A program made the position numbers and the translations under genes. The notes beneath the pieces were generated by a model. It saw only the letters and a list, made by a program, of their open reading frames with translations. It was not told where the DNA came from and made no database searches. A DNA stretch of 12,114 nt from Bacteroidales bacterium (lineage in GTDB: Bacteria; Bacteroidota; Bacteroidia; Bacteroidales; GCA-2748055), in contig JAOZLK010000002.1 of the NCBI GenBank assembly GCA_029934875.1, forward strand, positions 3,954 to 16,067, read 5' to 3'. Below are positions 1 through 6,681 of the stretch, piece after piece. Numbering within the stretch: the first letter of the stretch is position 1; each line of letters opens with the position of its first letter.

Positions 1-581
1 TCTCCCCTGTACCAGTTCCACTCTGCTTCTCTCCACAACTTATCGATCCTTGCAGCAAGTTCCTTTTCTCTTTCACTGCCATCTTTATAATACTGCCGGA
101 CGCATAATAGTCCCTGAAAGAGGTAGGAGCTCTCCACGATATCGCCCCCATCATCCTCCCTTCCAAAGGGATGCACCTTGCCGGTTTCCCCATCGAGCCA
201 GTGCGAATAAAGGCCATGGAAGCGATCTGCTTTTTCCAGCCAGCCAACAATTTTTTCAAATCGCTCCAATCCCTGTTCCGGCGAAATAAATTCACGTTCT
301 ATCCCCACCAGGATGGCCATAATTCCGAAACCCGAACCTCCCGAAGTAACAACATTCTTATCATTACGCGGGTAGTTCCCATCCATATGGATCCGCTCCC
401 GGGCCAGGCCCGACACGGGTTCGGCTCCATCCCAGAAATACTGAAAGGTCTGTTCCTGCACCAGGGTCATAAGCTCCTCATCAGAAAGTTCTGCATCTCT
501 TTGTACTTCCTTCCCCTGCTTCTGAAAATTACACTGGCTCAATATCAGAACCGGGAGCAGGACAATTAGAATATTTTTCAT
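1..581 (-). CDS. GH144 / glucoamylase-like (PF10091-type) putative lipoprotein, 3' part cut by window edge
   Basis: An ATG at 581 opens a frame that runs without a stop to base 1 (193 codons), so the C-terminal half lies outside. The N-terminus (MKNILIVLLPVLILSQC) looks like a lipoprotein signal with candidate lipid Cys17, although Gln at -1 is not a classic lipobox residue. The family domain starts almost at once, about residue 32, with SDEELMTLVQ, then FQYFWDGAEPVSGLA, a Gly-rich GGSGFGIMAI stretch, FHGLYSHWLDG and DDGGDIVESSY (Asp143, Asp147, Glu150). These match the two GH144-like proteins at 6682-8823 and 8849-11245, but this copy lacks their N-terminal beta-sandwich and FN3 domains. An AGAAG stretch sits just upstream of the ATG. 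Known GH144 enzymes are endo-beta-1,2-glucanases; activity here is unproven. The gene is divergent from the regulator at 834, which suggests shared control. Confidence 0.85.
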   Translation of the reverse strand, partial: MKNILIVLLPVLILSQCNFQKQGKEVQRDAELSDEELMTLVQEQTFQYFWDGAEPVSGLARERIHMDGNYPRNDKNVVTSGGSGFGIMAILVGIEREFISPEQGLERFEKIVGWLEKADRFHGLYSHWLDGETGKVHPFGREDDGGDIVESSYLFQGLLCVRQYYKDGSEREKELAARIDKLWREAEWNWYRG

Positions 582-657
582 CTCTTCTATATTTTTAAGT
601 TCAGCAAGTAATTCCCAATTCAATTTCTGAAAAATCGCCTTACACAGATCAAAGCAA

Positions 658-668
658 ACCACAACAAT
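658..668 (+). repeat. Copy 1 of 11-bp direct repeat ACCACAACAAT, candidate operator half-site
   Basis: The 11-mer ACCACAACAAT occurs here and again, identically, at 736-746. This copy lies about 77 bp upstream of the minus-strand GH144-like start. Its position in a divergent regulatory region suggests a binding site for the neighbouring LuxR-type regulator, but that is inference. Confidence 0.5.
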
Positions 669-735
669 AACTCACTTTGAACACATTTTTTGAATTTTCA
701 TTGTTACTCTTTGTTCTTCAGTCAATTACATCTAT

Positions 736-780
736 ACCACAACAATCGCCTGAAAAGTTTTGTTGTGGTTCTGTTGTAGG
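736..780. repeat. Inverted repeat plus extra half-site, candidate operator of the regulator
   Basis: ACCACAACAA (736-745) and its exact reverse complement TTGTTGTGGT (760-769) form 10-bp arms around a 14-nt spacer. A further degenerate half-site, CTGTTGTAGG, follows at 771-780. The ACAACA/TGTTGT cores are centred near 741.5, 763.5 and 774.5, that is 22 and 11 bp apart, so they fall on one face of the helix. The block ends 5 bp before a TTGACA element. It could be an operator for autoregulation or a leader hairpin; no T-run follows, so a terminator is unlikely. Confidence 0.5.
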
Positions 781-785
781 GTAAC

Positions 786-814
786 TTGACATCCCTGTAA
801 TAATTCCATACATT
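786..814 (+). promoter_or_regulatory. Possible promoter of the regulator gene
   Basis: TTGACA (786-791) is followed after 17 bp by TACATT (809-814). Read against the Bacteroidetes pattern (-33 TTTG, -7 TAnnTTTG), TTG at 786-788 lies 20 bp from TACATTG, a partial match. Either reading puts transcription start near 821, leaving a leader of about 13 nt with no Shine-Dalgarno. The repeat block at 736-780 would then lie about 40-85 bp upstream of the start of transcription, where an activator could act. Confidence 0.35.
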
Positions 815-833
815 GCCCTGCACTGTTTGAAAA

Positions 834-3698
834 ATGAAAAAACGATCCGCTACCTTTCTGTTCTTTATGCTCATCTCCCTGGTGGGGCGATCGAATCTGC
901 ATGCTCAGAATCCTGTAATTTGCCGGAGTCAGCCTTTTGTGCTGAACTATACCAAAACACAGTACGGTGGGGCCAACCAGAACTGGTCCGTAACACAGGA
1001 TCAAAACGGGGTGCTTTTCTTTGGCAATACCTATGGACTGTTGGAATATAATGGTGCAGAATGGAAGCAGCATACGGACCCCAGAATTGGGATTGTCCGC
1101 TCCACTTTTGCTGATGACAATGGTAGAATTTACAGCGGTTCCTTTGAAGAATTTGGATACTGGAAAAAGGACAACTACGGGAAGCTCTTGTATTACTCCA
1201 TCAGCCAGGACTTACCCGGGGAAGAGCTCTCCAATGCAAGCATCTGGAGGATTTTCAGATGCGAGGAGTACATCTTCCTGCACTCCTTCGGGAAAATTTT
1301 TATCAGCGATGGGGATCATGTTATAGGCAGTCTCAGCACTGACCGGACTTTCCTTCCAATGTTCAAATACAAGAACCGCCCCTATGTTTTTGTCCTGGAT
1401 ACAGGCTTGTTCTATATTAACGATAATCAGGAGCTGGTCATGGAGCCCGGACCAGACTTCCTCAAGGGATTAAGAATCCAGAACATCTTCGAATTAAACC
1501 CCGACACCTCCATTGTCTTTACAGAAAATAATGGAGTCTTTTTTAAAACAGGAGCATCTTATATCCCGGCATGGGATTCCGATAATGAATACCTGAAAAC
1601 CTCACACATCAACAGGGTCATCAGGATCAACGAAGAGCTCTTTGCCATCGGAACCATCACACGGGGGGTGATTATTACCAACAGGGATGGCAATATCCTG
1701 TCACAGCTGGACCGGAGCAATGGCTTGCAGAACAATGCTGTACTGGATCTGCTCAAAGATCGTGACAACAACCTATGGATTGCGCTCCAGGAAGGGATCG
1801 ACTTAACTGAGGTGACCTCACCTTTCAGGCTTGTGGAGGATAAAACGGGACAGTTGGGTTCAGTCAGATGCTCGAAGGTACACAGGGGCAAACTCTATCT
1901 GGGGACCAACCATGGACTGTTTTTTGCTGACTGGCAAAAACTCATTAACGAAGAGGAGACTGAATTCAAGGCTGTACCCGGACTGGACGGACATGTAATC
2001 AGCCTGGGAGTGATCGACGAGCAACTGATCTGCAGCTACAACCTGGGAACCTACATTGTTGAAGAAGACCGGACCACCCAGCTTTCACGCATCGGGGGAC
2101 AGAACATTCTTGTGAATTCATCAAATCCAAATCTGGGCTACCAGGGCCAATACTCGGGGCTGGGCCTTTTCAGGAAGAGCGCTTCGGGAGACTGGCTCTT
2201 TGATAAAGTGCTGCTGGAAAGCACCCAAACCAGGTACCTTGAGATGGATCATGAAGGAAACCTATGGAGCAGTTCTGCATTCAAGGGCCTCGTGCAGCAC
2301 CAGCTCAACAAGGCGGGTGATTCCATCCTTCATTCAAGCTACTTCGGGAAAGAGGAAGGTTTTCATTCAGACAAGAACATCAATGTTTTCAAATTGGAAA
2401 ACAGGCTGGTCTTTTCCAATGAAGGTATATTTTTCACATTTGATTACCTGAACCGGACAATTGTTCCATACCACTGGCTTAATGAACAGGCAGCATCCTT
2501 TCAGAATTCCCATATCATATACAATGAAGGAAATTCGAACTACTGGTTCCTGAACAGGAACTCCCTGGGGCGTTTCCATTATACACCTGATAGCCTGGAA
2601 TTAAAATACAAAGTCACCTACGACTACCTGCATTCCTCTGCAGTGGAATTTGCAGAGAATGTCAGCAGTACTGACAATGGTCAGTATATTATCGGGCTGG
2701 TTGACGGCTTTGCCATACTTAGCTATGAGCGGCTCTCAGGAAAATCGATGAATTTTCCCCTCCACGACATCCAGATTAACAGCTTTTTGAGTATCAGCAA
2801 TGAAGGCGCTATTGAGCAGCTTGAGATCTCCCCCGGTTCAAATCCCCGGATTCCCTTCCGTATGCGAAATATGCATCTTAAGTTTTCAGTCCCCGGCAGC
2901 GGCCAGGGCTTCTTCTCCTATCGATACAGGATCTCCGACCAGGAACCCTGGTTGGATTTAGGAAATGCAAATGAATTGAGATACAATAACCTCAGGTGGG
3001 GTTCCTATATTTTGGAAATCCAGGCCCTGGAAGAGACCTCTGAGAGAGAAAGCAGTATCTCTTTTCCATTCTCCATCATGCCCGCCTGGTATTTCCACTG
3101 GATAGCCATTGCCTCATATTTTTTAATAGTGCTGATTGGCCTGTATGTGGCCAGAAGGATTGTCAGAAACAGGATGAAACACCATCAGCAGGTGATCCGT
3201 GAAAAACTAAAGCGGGAGAGTGCCAGGAAAATTGCCGATTTGAAGCAGGAGTACCTGCAACGTGAGTTGCGCAACAAGTCCAAGGAACTGCTCAACTATA
3301 CCATTATGCTCGAGAAAAGGAACGAGCTCCTTGAAAGACTTAAGTCCATCCTTGTAAAGGAAGTGAACGATCCTGGAGCACCTCCCACCAAATTGCAGCT
3401 AAAGCTCATCGAGATCATAGAAAAAAACATTTCCAGCAGGGATGACTGGCAGATTTTCAAGGTACATTTCGATGCAGCCAATTCCGATTTCCTGGAAAAA
3501 CTAAAGAAATTGCACAATGAGCTTACTCCCAGCGACTTGAGATTTTGCGGATTCCTGAGAATGAACCTGACATCCAAGGAAATTTCAGCCCTGCTGAATA
3601 TTTCCCTCCGAAGCATAGAGGTCAAACGCTACAGGCTACGTAAGAAACTGAACCTGGAGCACGATCAGAACCTTATTGAGTACCTGATGAAGATATAA
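834..3698 (+). CDS. Transmembrane one-component regulator: beta-propeller sensor, Y_Y_Y domain, LuxR-type HTH
   Basis: This 954-residue protein starts with a signal peptide (residues 1-25, ending LHAQ). Residues 30 to about 640 form propeller-type repeats; recognisable units are DRDNNLWIALQEGID (309-323) and MDHEGNLWSSSAFKGL (471-486). A triple-tyrosine domain follows (about 645-748, with FSYRYRI and LRWGSYILEIQA), then one membrane helix (about 753-774). A charged coiled coil (780-842) leads to a C-terminal LuxR/GerE-like helix-turn-helix (about 897-950, LTSKEISALLNISLRSIEV and KRYRLRKKLNL). There is no histidine kinase or receiver domain, so it is not a hybrid two-component system. It probably senses a saccharide in the periplasm and binds DNA from the membrane. 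Such proteins are common but little studied in Bacteroidetes. No clear ribosome site precedes ATG 834; the signal peptide decides the start. Targets are probably the flanking GH144 and sulfatase genes. Confidence 0.9.
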   Translation: MKKRSATFLFFMLISLVGRSNLHAQNPVICRSQPFVLNYTKTQYGGANQNWSVTQDQNGVLFFGNTYGLLEYNGAEWKQHTDPRIGIVRSTFADDNGRIYSGSFEEFGYWKKDNYGKLLYYSISQDLPGEELSNASIWRIFRCEEYIFLHSFGKIFISDGDHVIGSLSTDRTFLPMFKYKNRPYVFVLDTGLFYINDNQELVMEPGPDFLKGLRIQNIFELNPDTSIVFTENNGVFFKTGASYIPAWDSDNEYLKTSHINRVIRINEELFAIGTITRGVIITNRDGNILSQLDRSNGLQNNAVLDLLKDRDNNLWIALQEGIDLTEVTSPFRLVEDKTGQLGSVRCSKVHRGKLYLGTNHGLFFADWQKLINEEETEFKAVPGLDGHVISLGVIDEQLICSYNLGTYIVEEDRTTQLSRIGGQNILVNSSNPNLGYQGQYSGLGLFRKSASGDWLFDKVLLESTQTRYLEMDHEGNLWSSSAFKGLVQHQLNKAGDSILHSSYFGKEEGFHSDKNINVFKLENRLVFSNEGIFFTFDYLNRTIVPYHWLNEQAASFQNSHIIYNEGNSNYWFLNRNSLGRFHYTPDSLELKYKVTYDYLHSSAVEFAENVSSTDNGQYIIGLVDGFAILSYERLSGKSMNFPLHDIQINSFLSISNEGAIEQLEISPGSNPRIPFRMRNMHLKFSVPGSGQGFFSYRYRISDQEPWLDLGNANELRYNNLRWGSYILEIQALEETSERESSISFPFSIMPAWYFHWIAIASYFLIVLIGLYVARRIVRNRMKHHQQVIREKLKRESARKIADLKQEYLQRELRNKSKELLNYTIMLEKRNELLERLKSILVKEVNDPGAPPTKLQLKLIEIIEKNISSRDDWQIFKVHFDAANSDFLEKLKKLHNELTPSDLRFCGFLRMNLTSKEISALLNISLRSIEVKRYRLRKKLNLEHDQNLIEYLMKI

Positions 3699-3699
3699 A

Positions 3700-5082
3700 T
3701 TAGTTTTTCTCTATTTTATAATCTCCACTGTATTCTGGCTGCCAGCCCCACTGGGGATCCGGCATCATATCTGACCACTGGGTGTACATTTCCTGCAACT
3801 CTTTGAAAATTTCAGGGTATTCACCACTGAGGTCCTTTTGTTCGCCCACATCCTCTGAAAGATTGTAGAGTTCAGGTTCGGGATGGTCTCGGTGTTTCAA
3901 TAGTTTCCAATCTCCCTTTCGAATGGCATGATGCCAGAGAAAGCGCCAGTATAGTACTTCATGGGGCTCTTTATCTGTTTCCCCCTTTATGTAAGGCAGC
4001 AGGTTTACACCATCCAAAAACCACTCCCTGTCCACCGGTCGACCGGTGGCAGCAATGGCCGTAGGCAATATGTCCAGTGAGATGACCGGAGCGTCAATCC
4101 TTTTATTTTCCGGCAGGTGTCCTTTCCACTGCATGCAGAAGGGAACACGGATACCTCCTTCATAGATATCCTGTTTTCCTGAGCGAAGGGGGGTATTGTC
4201 GGAAAGCTCGTAAACCCCTCCGTTATCACTGTAAAAGAAAATAAGGGTTCGCTCTTCCAGGTTTTCATCCCTGATACAGGACATTATCTTCCCCACGTTC
4301 TCATCCATTGAATAAATCATGGCTGCCAATGCCCTCTTCTTCTTATCCTGGATATGAATGAATTTCTCCAGGTACTCCTCGGGAGCCTGCAAAGGGCCAT
4401 GGGGAGCATTGAAAGAGACATAGAGCAGGAAGGGTTTATCTTTGTTCCGGTCGATAAAAGAAACAGCTTCCCGACCAAATGCATCAGTGAGATATTCATA
4501 TTCATGTTCAACAGCTGTCTCTCCCCTCACCAGCCTCCCCTTTGCATTTTCCTTGATAAAGTAGCCGGAAGCGCCATTGATGAAGCCGAAAAATTCGTCG
4601 AAACTGCGGTTTACAGGGTTCCGGATGGGAACATTTTCCTCATGCCATTTGCCGATGATGGCCGAAGTATAATCCCAGTCGGCAAAATATTCAGAGAAGA
4701 TCTTCTCATTGTGAGGAATGCCGGGAACCGTCTCCGCCGAACGACGAAAGGGGCCCGGGTTGTCCTCAAATCCAAACCTGTTCTGGTAGCGACCTGTCAG
4801 AAAACCAGCACGCCCCGGAGCACACACCGGACAGCTGGAGTAGCCGTTTGTGAACCACACCCCGCTTTCTGCGATGGCATCAATATTTGGTGTGGAGGTG
4901 AGCGTCCCTCCCATATATCCCACATCATTGTAGCCCAGGTCATCGGCCAGGATTACAATGATGTTGGGCTGAGCATATGCCATGATTCCTCCCAGGCTGG
5001 TCATGACAATCAGAAAAAGCCCTTTAAAAAGGCTGTTCAGAGGCTCGGAACGCCTCCGTGGTCCTTGGTTCACGGGTCGCAT
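3700..5082 (-). CDS. Secreted S1-family sulfatase (PF00884), CxPGR active-site motif
   Basis: The 460-residue protein would hydrolyse a sulfate ester, probably on a glycan. PNIIVILADDLGYNDVG (39-55) supplies the metal-binding Asp pair. VCAPGRAGFLTG carries the cysteine (Cys87) expected to become formylglycine, with Arg91. Later family signatures are GKWHEEN, FNAPHGPLQ, FYSDNGG and YEGGIRVPF, and a C-terminal subdomain with GDWKLL. Position 90 is Gly where the classic signature has Ser, Thr or Ala. The N-terminus is odd: the first 20 residues are polar and Arg-rich, followed by a hydrophobic core and MAYAQ, probably a long type I signal peptide cleaved near residue 38. The ATG at 5082 lies 59 bp inside the upstream sulfatase gene with no clear Shine-Dalgarno. 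A later start (Met27) would leave only a stub signal. It is last in the operon and ends 1 bp from the convergent regulator. A maturase is needed and not seen here. Confidence 0.92.
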   Translation of the reverse strand: MRPVNQGPRRRSEPLNSLFKGLFLIVMTSLGGIMAYAQPNIIVILADDLGYNDVGYMGGTLTSTPNIDAIAESGVWFTNGYSSCPVCAPGRAGFLTGRYQNRFGFEDNPGPFRRSAETVPGIPHNEKIFSEYFADWDYTSAIIGKWHEENVPIRNPVNRSFDEFFGFINGASGYFIKENAKGRLVRGETAVEHEYEYLTDAFGREAVSFIDRNKDKPFLLYVSFNAPHGPLQAPEEYLEKFIHIQDKKKRALAAMIYSMDENVGKIMSCIRDENLEERTLIFFYSDNGGVYELSDNTPLRSGKQDIYEGGIRVPFCMQWKGHLPENKRIDAPVISLDILPTAIAATGRPVDREWFLDGVNLLPYIKGETDKEPHEVLYWRFLWHHAIRKGDWKLLKHRDHPEPELYNLSEDVGEQKDLSGEYPEIFKELQEMYTQWSDMMPDPQWGWQPEYSGDYKIEKN

Positions 5083-6664
5083 TGTCGTGGTCGTTATATT
5101 TGAGAAATTTGGTTTTAAGGCGGCTTACCAGATCACTGTATTGAGGGTCCTTAATCAGGTTGTTCTCCTGTCCGGGATCATCCCTCAGGTGAAACAGCTC
5201 TTCGGCAATATTTTCACTGTTCACCGTCAGCACCCAGTCACCTTCGCGGATGGCACCATCATAGGCATATCCGGCCTGGTAAAGAACAAAGGGATGAAGG
5301 GCTTCGTCACAGTTCTGTTGTCCGGTGATCAAAGACATCAGGGAAGTACAGTCCAGTGCCTGGTCCTCGGGCATGTCCTGTCCGCATAGTTCATACATAG
5401 TGGCCACCCAGTCCTGGGCCAGCACAAGTTCATCCGACACTACACCTTCATCCACCTTTCCGGGCCACTTAATGATGAAGGGCACCCGGTGACCGCCTTC
5501 ATAAACCGAGGCTTTATAACCCCTCAGGGGACCGTTGTTGTCATGCTCCTCGTTGCCAAAATCGCAGATATTTGGCCAGAGTGCTCCATTGTCGCTGGTA
5601 AAGATGAAAATGGTATTGTTGCTCAGTCCCTCTGCTTCCAATTTCTGGAGCAGCTTGCCAACCTGAACATCCAGCTCATAAACAAAATCCCCTGTTGCGC
5701 CCCCGGTTATTCCCATGACGGGTTCATTGACCAGGGATGGATCACCATCGAAGTCGATGGGCACTGTGTGTGGTACATGGATGGCCTGGGAGGCAAAATA
5801 CAGGAGAAAGGGGCGGTCCTCACCCTTCTGCCGGTTTTCATCCAGGTGAGCTGAGATGAAATCCAGGGCCTTGTCGACCAGCATAATCCCTGTCTGGCTG
5901 GAATTGTAATCCACATCGCCTATTCCCGGGTATTTCCCATGTTCCACGATCTCTGAGCTGCCGTTTTCAAAGGGGTAAGAACCGTTGGACCACAGTTTTG
6001 CAGAGCTGTTGTCGGCCGGCTTCGAAGGATCGAAAGGAGTGAAATCTCCGTTTTCGAAAAAGGCAAAAGGTTCGTGTTGTATACCACTGGGCAGAGAATA
6101 GGAGTAGTCAAAACCATATTCATTAATGGAATTTTTCACACCCTTACTGAGATCCATCCTTGAGATTTCCTTTTGGTCACGTATAATCACGCCGGCACTG
6201 TCGCGCACATCTCCTCCCAGGTGCGACTTCCCGAAAAAGGCGGTACGATAGCCGGCCTTTTGCATCACTTCCCCCACGGTAATAATATGACCCGCCTCTG
6301 TGTAGCCCCGGGGATCACTGAAAATGGAAGGAGAACTTGTGTTCCATGCTCCTCCCGGACTTTCAGAGCGGTAGGGGTAGTTGCCGGTGAGCATGCTGAA
6401 CCTGGAAGGAGCGCATAGTGCCGCAGGGGAGTGGGCATCCGTAAAACGGATACCATCCGCTGCCAGCTGGTCCAGGTTGGGCGTGGGAACTTTTCCTCCA
6501 TAGCTACCCAGGTCTCCGAAGCCTATGTCGTCGGCCAGAACCATTACCACATTGGGTAAAGTCTTCTCTGAGCCAGTCTTTGATTCACATGATACATTCA
6601 TCCAAATGAATAAGACGGCAACTGTCAATGCGGCCAGTGCCGACTTTAGTCTCCTTGCTTTCAT
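5024..6664 (-). CDS. Lipoprotein S1-family sulfatase (PF00884), CAPSR active-site motif
   Basis: About 546 residues from ATG 6664. The N-terminus (MKARRLKSALAALTVAVLF...MNVSC) is a lipoprotein signal with lipid Cys26, so the enzyme is probably membrane-anchored. VVMVLADDIGFGDLG gives the metal-binding Asp pair, and LCAPSRFSMLTG the formylglycine precursor (Cys84) with a canonical CxPSR motif. Other family signatures are FFGKSHLGG, IHVPHT, FTSDNGALWPN and YEGGHRVPFIIKWPG. The overall look is of arylsulfatase/glycan sulfatases, but I cannot assign an S1 subfamily or sulfate position. GTG at 6670 is in frame but only 1 nt from the ribosome site, so ATG 6664 is preferred. It starts 17 bp after the GH144-like gene at 6682 and overlaps the next sulfatase by 59 bp, which suggests coupled translation. 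Confidence 0.93.
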   Translation of the reverse strand: MKARRLKSALAALTVAVLFIWMNVSCESKTGSEKTLPNVVMVLADDIGFGDLGSYGGKVPTPNLDQLAADGIRFTDAHSPAALCAPSRFSMLTGNYPYRSESPGGAWNTSSPSIFSDPRGYTEAGHIITVGEVMQKAGYRTAFFGKSHLGGDVRDSAGVIIRDQKEISRMDLSKGVKNSINEYGFDYSYSLPSGIQHEPFAFFENGDFTPFDPSKPADNSSAKLWSNGSYPFENGSSEIVEHGKYPGIGDVDYNSSQTGIMLVDKALDFISAHLDENRQKGEDRPFLLYFASQAIHVPHTVPIDFDGDPSLVNEPVMGITGGATGDFVYELDVQVGKLLQKLEAEGLSNNTIFIFTSDNGALWPNICDFGNEEHDNNGPLRGYKASVYEGGHRVPFIIKWPGKVDEGVVSDELVLAQDWVATMYELCGQDMPEDQALDCTSLMSLITGQQNCDEALHPFVLYQAGYAYDGAIREGDWVLTVNSENIAEELFHLRDDPGQENNLIKDPQYSDLVSRLKTKFLKYNDHDNATREPRTTEAFRASEQPF

Positions 6665-6671
6665 GGTCACA

Positions 6672-6677
6672 TCCTTT
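6672..6677 (-). promoter_or_regulatory. Ribosome binding site that fixes the sulfatase start at 6664
   Basis: Read on the minus strand, AAAGGA lies 7 nt upstream of ATG 6664, a near-ideal spacing, but only about 1-2 nt from the in-frame GTG at 6670. This decides for the ATG. Confidence 0.7.
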
Positions 6678-6681
6678 TGAT

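Larger units (their letters stand above)
582..833. promoter_or_regulatory. Divergent intergenic region between GH144-like gene and regulator
   Basis: This 252-bp stretch separates two divergent starts (581 minus, 834 plus) and is more AT-rich than the flanking genes. It holds no convincing ORF. It carries repeated ACAACA/TGTTGT elements (658-668 and 736-780, listed separately) plus weaker TTGTT units at 701-705 and 711-715. A promoter-like sequence precedes the regulator. I could not find a convincing promoter for the minus-strand gene. Confidence 0.7.

Noticed and set aside
171..569. Plus-strand open frame of about 132 codons
   Set aside because: Antisense to the partial GH144-like gene at 1-581, whose conserved residues are unmistakable.
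736..769. Inverted repeat as an intrinsic terminator
   Set aside because: It is AT-rich in the stem, has a 14-nt loop and no T-run, and lies upstream of two divergent starts where no transcript should end.
4354..5103. Plus-strand open frame of about 249 codons
   Set aside because: Antisense to the sulfatase at 3700-5082, which has full family motifs.
6665..6670. GTG at 6670 as start of the lipoprotein sulfatase
   Set aside because: The AAAGGA ribosome site is too close to the GTG and ideally spaced for ATG 6664.
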